From positions 227,400-291,399 of the forward strand of contig JAYQIF010000004.1 of NCBI GenBank assembly GCA_038141525.1: a stretch of 64,000 bases of DNA. The letters run 5' to 3'. The notes beneath the pieces are model-generated. The model was given only the letters and a program-made list of their open reading frames with translations, was not told the origin of the DNA and did no database searches. The stretch comes from BACL21 sp038141525. GTDB lineage: Bacteria; Bacteroidota; Bacteroidia; Flavobacteriales; Flavobacteriaceae. Every line of letters starts with the position of its first letter. Within the stretch, counting starts at the first letter, position 1. Position numbers and translations under genes: made by a program. Shown here in pieces: positions 61,031-64,000 of this stretch.

Positions 61031-63610
61031 CATTCTTCGTATTTTCTTTTTTGTAGTCTATATATCTACATTTCCAATCTTTTCTCAAGACAAACGAAAT
61101 ATTAATGTTGACTCGCTTCTAACGACCGCATTAGAGTTGCAGAAGAAGGAGGATTTATTAGGATTTTATTCAACTTCAATTTTAATGTTTGATGAGGGAA
61201 CGGAAGAACATTTAATTTGTTTGAACAATATTGCCAGTATATACTTTGAAAACTCAGATTATGCGAAAGCTCTAGAGAAATATAGTGAAGCTTTAGAAAT
61301 CGCAATAAATTTTTACGGTAAAGAACATTTATTTTACATTCAAATAAAGCAAAGTTTGGCAACTACCTATATGTCAATTGATTCAAAATCATCTCAGGCG
61401 TTAAAAATGTACTTGGAACTGGAAGAAGAGATTTCTAGTATATTAGGAGAAAAACATACAGAATACTTAACGTTAAAATCAAATCTAGCTCTCATATACA
61501 CCAACTTATCTCAATATAACGAGGCACTTCAGATTTATCTTGCCACGGAAAAACCAATAATAGATGAATTTGGAGAGAATAGTGTGCAATACAATACATT
61601 TCAACGTAATTACGCATACTTAATAGGACTATTAACGGGTAGCACGAGCGAAATATCATCTGAATTAAAAAATCTTGAACAAACAAAAAAAATATTCGGA
61701 AAAACACATCTCAAATATTTGGTTGCCTTAAATCAAGTAGGAGTAGCTTACTCTAATATTCAAGATTTTGACAAGTCAATTGAATATCTCTCGGAGGCAT
61801 ATGAAATATCCAATAATATTATAGATAAATATCATGAAAGAAGATTGATCATATTGAATAATATCTCCGAATCATATTTTTCGAAAGGGGAATATTCTAA
61901 GGGCTTATCATTTATACAAGAATATCAACAGGGATTAAGAGAGCGATTTAAAATTTATGAACATAGTCTAAACATAGGTTTAAGAAATTCTGTTTATGAT
62001 GAACTAGTACGAGTTTACAGGAGAATTCTATATTTATCAGTATCAGAAGGTGACATCAATACAATTACTGATCAATACAGTCAGCATTGTTTCCTAAAAG
62101 GTCGAGAGTTGAGTAGAATTAATCAAACTTCCTCAATTGTATATAACAGTAATGACGATGTTTTGATAGAAACTTATAATGATTTTTTGGCTGTTAATAA
62201 TCAAATTGCTGCAGGAATTGAGTTGGATTTAAGTCAACGAACATCAGAAGGATTAGATTTGAATTATTTACAGAATTACTCTGATGCATTAGAAAGAAAA
62301 TTGGTGCGATTATCAAGTGTTTATGAAAAGAGTCAAGCAGAATATAGTATTGAAGACATTAGACTGAAGCTAAATCAAAATGAGGCTTTTGTTGATATAG
62401 TTGAGTTGATTATTCCTTATAATGGTGGTAAAATTAATAATTCTTTTACAGGAGATTTAGAACATAGGTATTATGCATATATAATTACAAAAGATGTAAT
62501 GCATCCCTTACTAATAGACTTAGGTTCTAATGACGCGTTTGAAAAAGCATTTCAGGCTTATGAGGAAATGATAGGGTATAAAAAATCTTATCGAAAAAGT
62601 TGGCGGTCAAATATGACGGAAAAGCAAATTAGTTTCAATCAATTTTGGGGGCCAATTGATCCATATATTAAGGGTAAGAGCAAAATTTATTTTTCAAATG
62701 AAGGGATATATAGTAAGATTAACTTGGATGTTTTATATGATACCACTGATAATACCTTTATAGATGATAAAGTTGAAATAGTTTATACTTCCAGTGCAGA
62801 GGATTTTATTATTCAAAACAATGATTTTGATCTACCGAAAAATTCTGAAGATTTAAGTGCTGTATTAATTGGAAATCCTAAATTCCTATTAAGTAGCACA
62901 CAAATAGCTCCTCAACAGGATTCAGGAATTTACAATTATGATAATGTTTTTACATCAATCTCCAGGGGAGTTTATTGGAATGAATTACCTGGCACTGGAA
63001 TTGAGATTCAGAATATCTCAAATAATTTAATTGCTAATGGATGGAATGTTGAACTGGTTTGCTGTGAGAATGCAACAGAATCTTACGTAAAAAAAATTAA
63101 TGCCCCTCAAATACTTCATGTGGCAACTCATGGGTTCTTTTCAGAGGACAGAAGTATTAATACAGAATCTGGAATGATAAGTCAAGAGGGGAATGTTATT
63201 AATAACCCTATGGTAAATTCTGCATTGGTTTTTGCAGGAGCTCAGAACACTTCTAATGATGAAATATTGCCATTTGATAATGGGTTACTTAATGCGTATG
63301 AAGCATCCTTTTTAAACTTAAGAGGGACAGAATTAGTTGTATTAAGTGCATGTGAAACTGGATTAGGAGATATTCAAACTGGCAGAGGCGTATATGGATT
63401 ACAAAGAGCTATGAAAATTGCTGGATCAGAATCCATAATAATGAGTATGTGGAGCGTTTCTGATAATTCTACACAAGAACTAATGACATATTTTTATGAC
63501 TTTTGGATTAATAAAAACATGACTAAAAGAGATGCATTTGATGCCGCGAAAAAAAGCTTAGAAACGAGTATCCTCATCCTTACTATTGGGGTCCATTTAT
63601 CATGATATGA
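61011..63610 (+). CDS. Exported TPR-CHAT protease
   Basis: About 866 residues. The start at 61011 begins MIRKLNNILRIFFFVVYIST, a signal peptide; an ATG at 61005 is the alternative. TPR repeats occupy about residues 60-340 (NIASIYFENSDYAKALEKYS, NLALIYTNLSQYNEALQIY, VGVAYSNIQDFDKSIEYLS-like). The CHAT domain is at the C-terminus, with His707 in ILHVATHGFF and Cys781 in LSACETG. One A missing in the run at 63549-63555 breaks the last residues; adding it restores KKLRNEYPHPYYWGPFIMI, the canonical CHAT end. CHAT enzymes are caspase-like proteases. It overlaps the MORN gene. A secreted CHAT protein beside a papain-like peptidase suggests one unit. Confidence 0.85.
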
Positions 63611-63673
63611 TTGTCACGCTATAGCTTCAAGACTTATATTTTGTGCCTATTATTTATAAAGTGAAATTGAGGG

Positions 63674-63949
63674 TTATTTAACTCTCACCTCTATCGGCCA
63701 AATACCAGTTTGTAATTCCACCTTGTACGTCTCCAGTGCCGGAACTGCCTCTTCACGAATTTTTTCGTATCGAAATTCTCCTGTCACTTTATTAAAAATT
63801 AAGCCCCGCGTATCATTCATATCGTGGAACTCATAGATCGGTGTGCTATTGGCCATTTCTAGCGTTGTTGTACCCGTTAAAATAAAAAGTGATAAAACAG
63901 AACAAATCCCTGTTAGAATTCCGGTTGTAAAGTTTAATTGAATTTTCAT
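63674..63949 (-). CDS. Small membrane protein of unknown function
   Basis: A 91-residue protein with one helix (TGILTGICSVLSLFILTG) and a short strand-rich tail (YKVELQTGIWPIEVRV). Not recognised. Base composition is closer to Region 1, so it marks the right edge of the AT-rich block. Confidence 0.5.
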   Translation of the reverse strand: MKIQLNFTTGILTGICSVLSLFILTGTTTLEMANSTPIYEFHDMNDTRGLIFNKVTGEFRYEKIREEAVPALETYKVELQTGIWPIEVRVK

Positions 63950-64000
63950 GGCATATCTATTTTATAATGAAGTATTTAATTTACAAAAAAGATAACAACA

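Noticed and set aside
1..64000. Programmed frameshifting or phase variation as cause of split genes
   Set aside because: Breaks affect unrelated housekeeping genes, lie at varied short homopolymers, and need both plus and minus corrections; sequencing error is simpler.
1..64000. CRISPR arrays, insertion sequences, prophage genes and rRNA
   Set aside because: No regularly spaced repeats, transposases, integrases, phage structural genes or rRNA segments were recognised on either strand.

Overview
The window looks like a chromosome segment of a marine-type member of the Flavobacteriia (Bacteroidota). The evidence is gene content: BshA of bacillithiol synthesis, a GH3/serine-hydrolase fusion, Bacteroidota-type LptD, a HmuY-like lipoprotein beside a TonB receptor, DUF4159, and frequent short signal peptides ending in AQ/GQ/SQ. 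It is carried on an assembly with many single-base indels: at least eighteen genes are split by one or more frameshifts, most of them in or next to A/T homopolymers and all restoring family-typical protein when one base is added or removed. I treat these as sequencing errors and annotate the whole genes.

Region 1 (1-44.0 kb, moderate GC, core-like). From the left: a large FAD/Fe-S dehydrogenase (cut by the window edge), a small outer-membrane protein, bshA, the GH3-beta-lactamase fusion, an Fe-S redox pair with an HAD phosphatase, a MlaD-type MCE protein, an amidase, LptD, RidA, TamB, TsaD, RsmE, a DUF4159 protein, a THUMP-like/SAM methyltransferase, an S15 peptidase, the haem-uptake type TonB receptor plus HmuY lipoprotein, a TPR lipoprotein, a photolyase/cryptochrome, an acyltransferase overlapping a phosphoethanolamine transferase, a MoxR-VWA pair, a three-gene carotenoid cluster (desaturase, UbiA prenyltransferase, CruF-like), tRNA-Arg(TCT) and a large lipoprotein. 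Envelope biogenesis (LptD, TamB, MlaD, amidase, lipid A modification) is the main theme.

Region 2 (44.0-63.7 kb, visibly AT-rich). This accessory block has no recognisable integrase or transposase. Its minus-strand half (57.6 to 44.7 kb) encodes many tightly packed, mostly membrane or exported proteins: small membrane proteins in paralogous pairs, a WD40 lipoprotein, a secreted small beta-domain protein, a pentameric ligand-gated ion channel homologue, a TPR membrane protein that carries the same beta-domain, two DUF4407-type membrane/coiled-coil proteins, a membrane-anchored retropepsin-like aspartic protease, and a TerB-like protein. Its plus-strand half (57.8 to 63.6 kb) encodes a membrane protein of unknown function, then an overlapping set of three exported proteins: a papain-like (C1) peptidase, a MORN-repeat protein and a TPR-CHAT protease. 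Three unrelated protease folds, a gated channel and adaptor repeats in one block make this the best candidate for an undescribed envelope signalling or defence system; function is inference only.

Region 3 (63.7-64.0 kb) returns to core-like composition with one small membrane protein.
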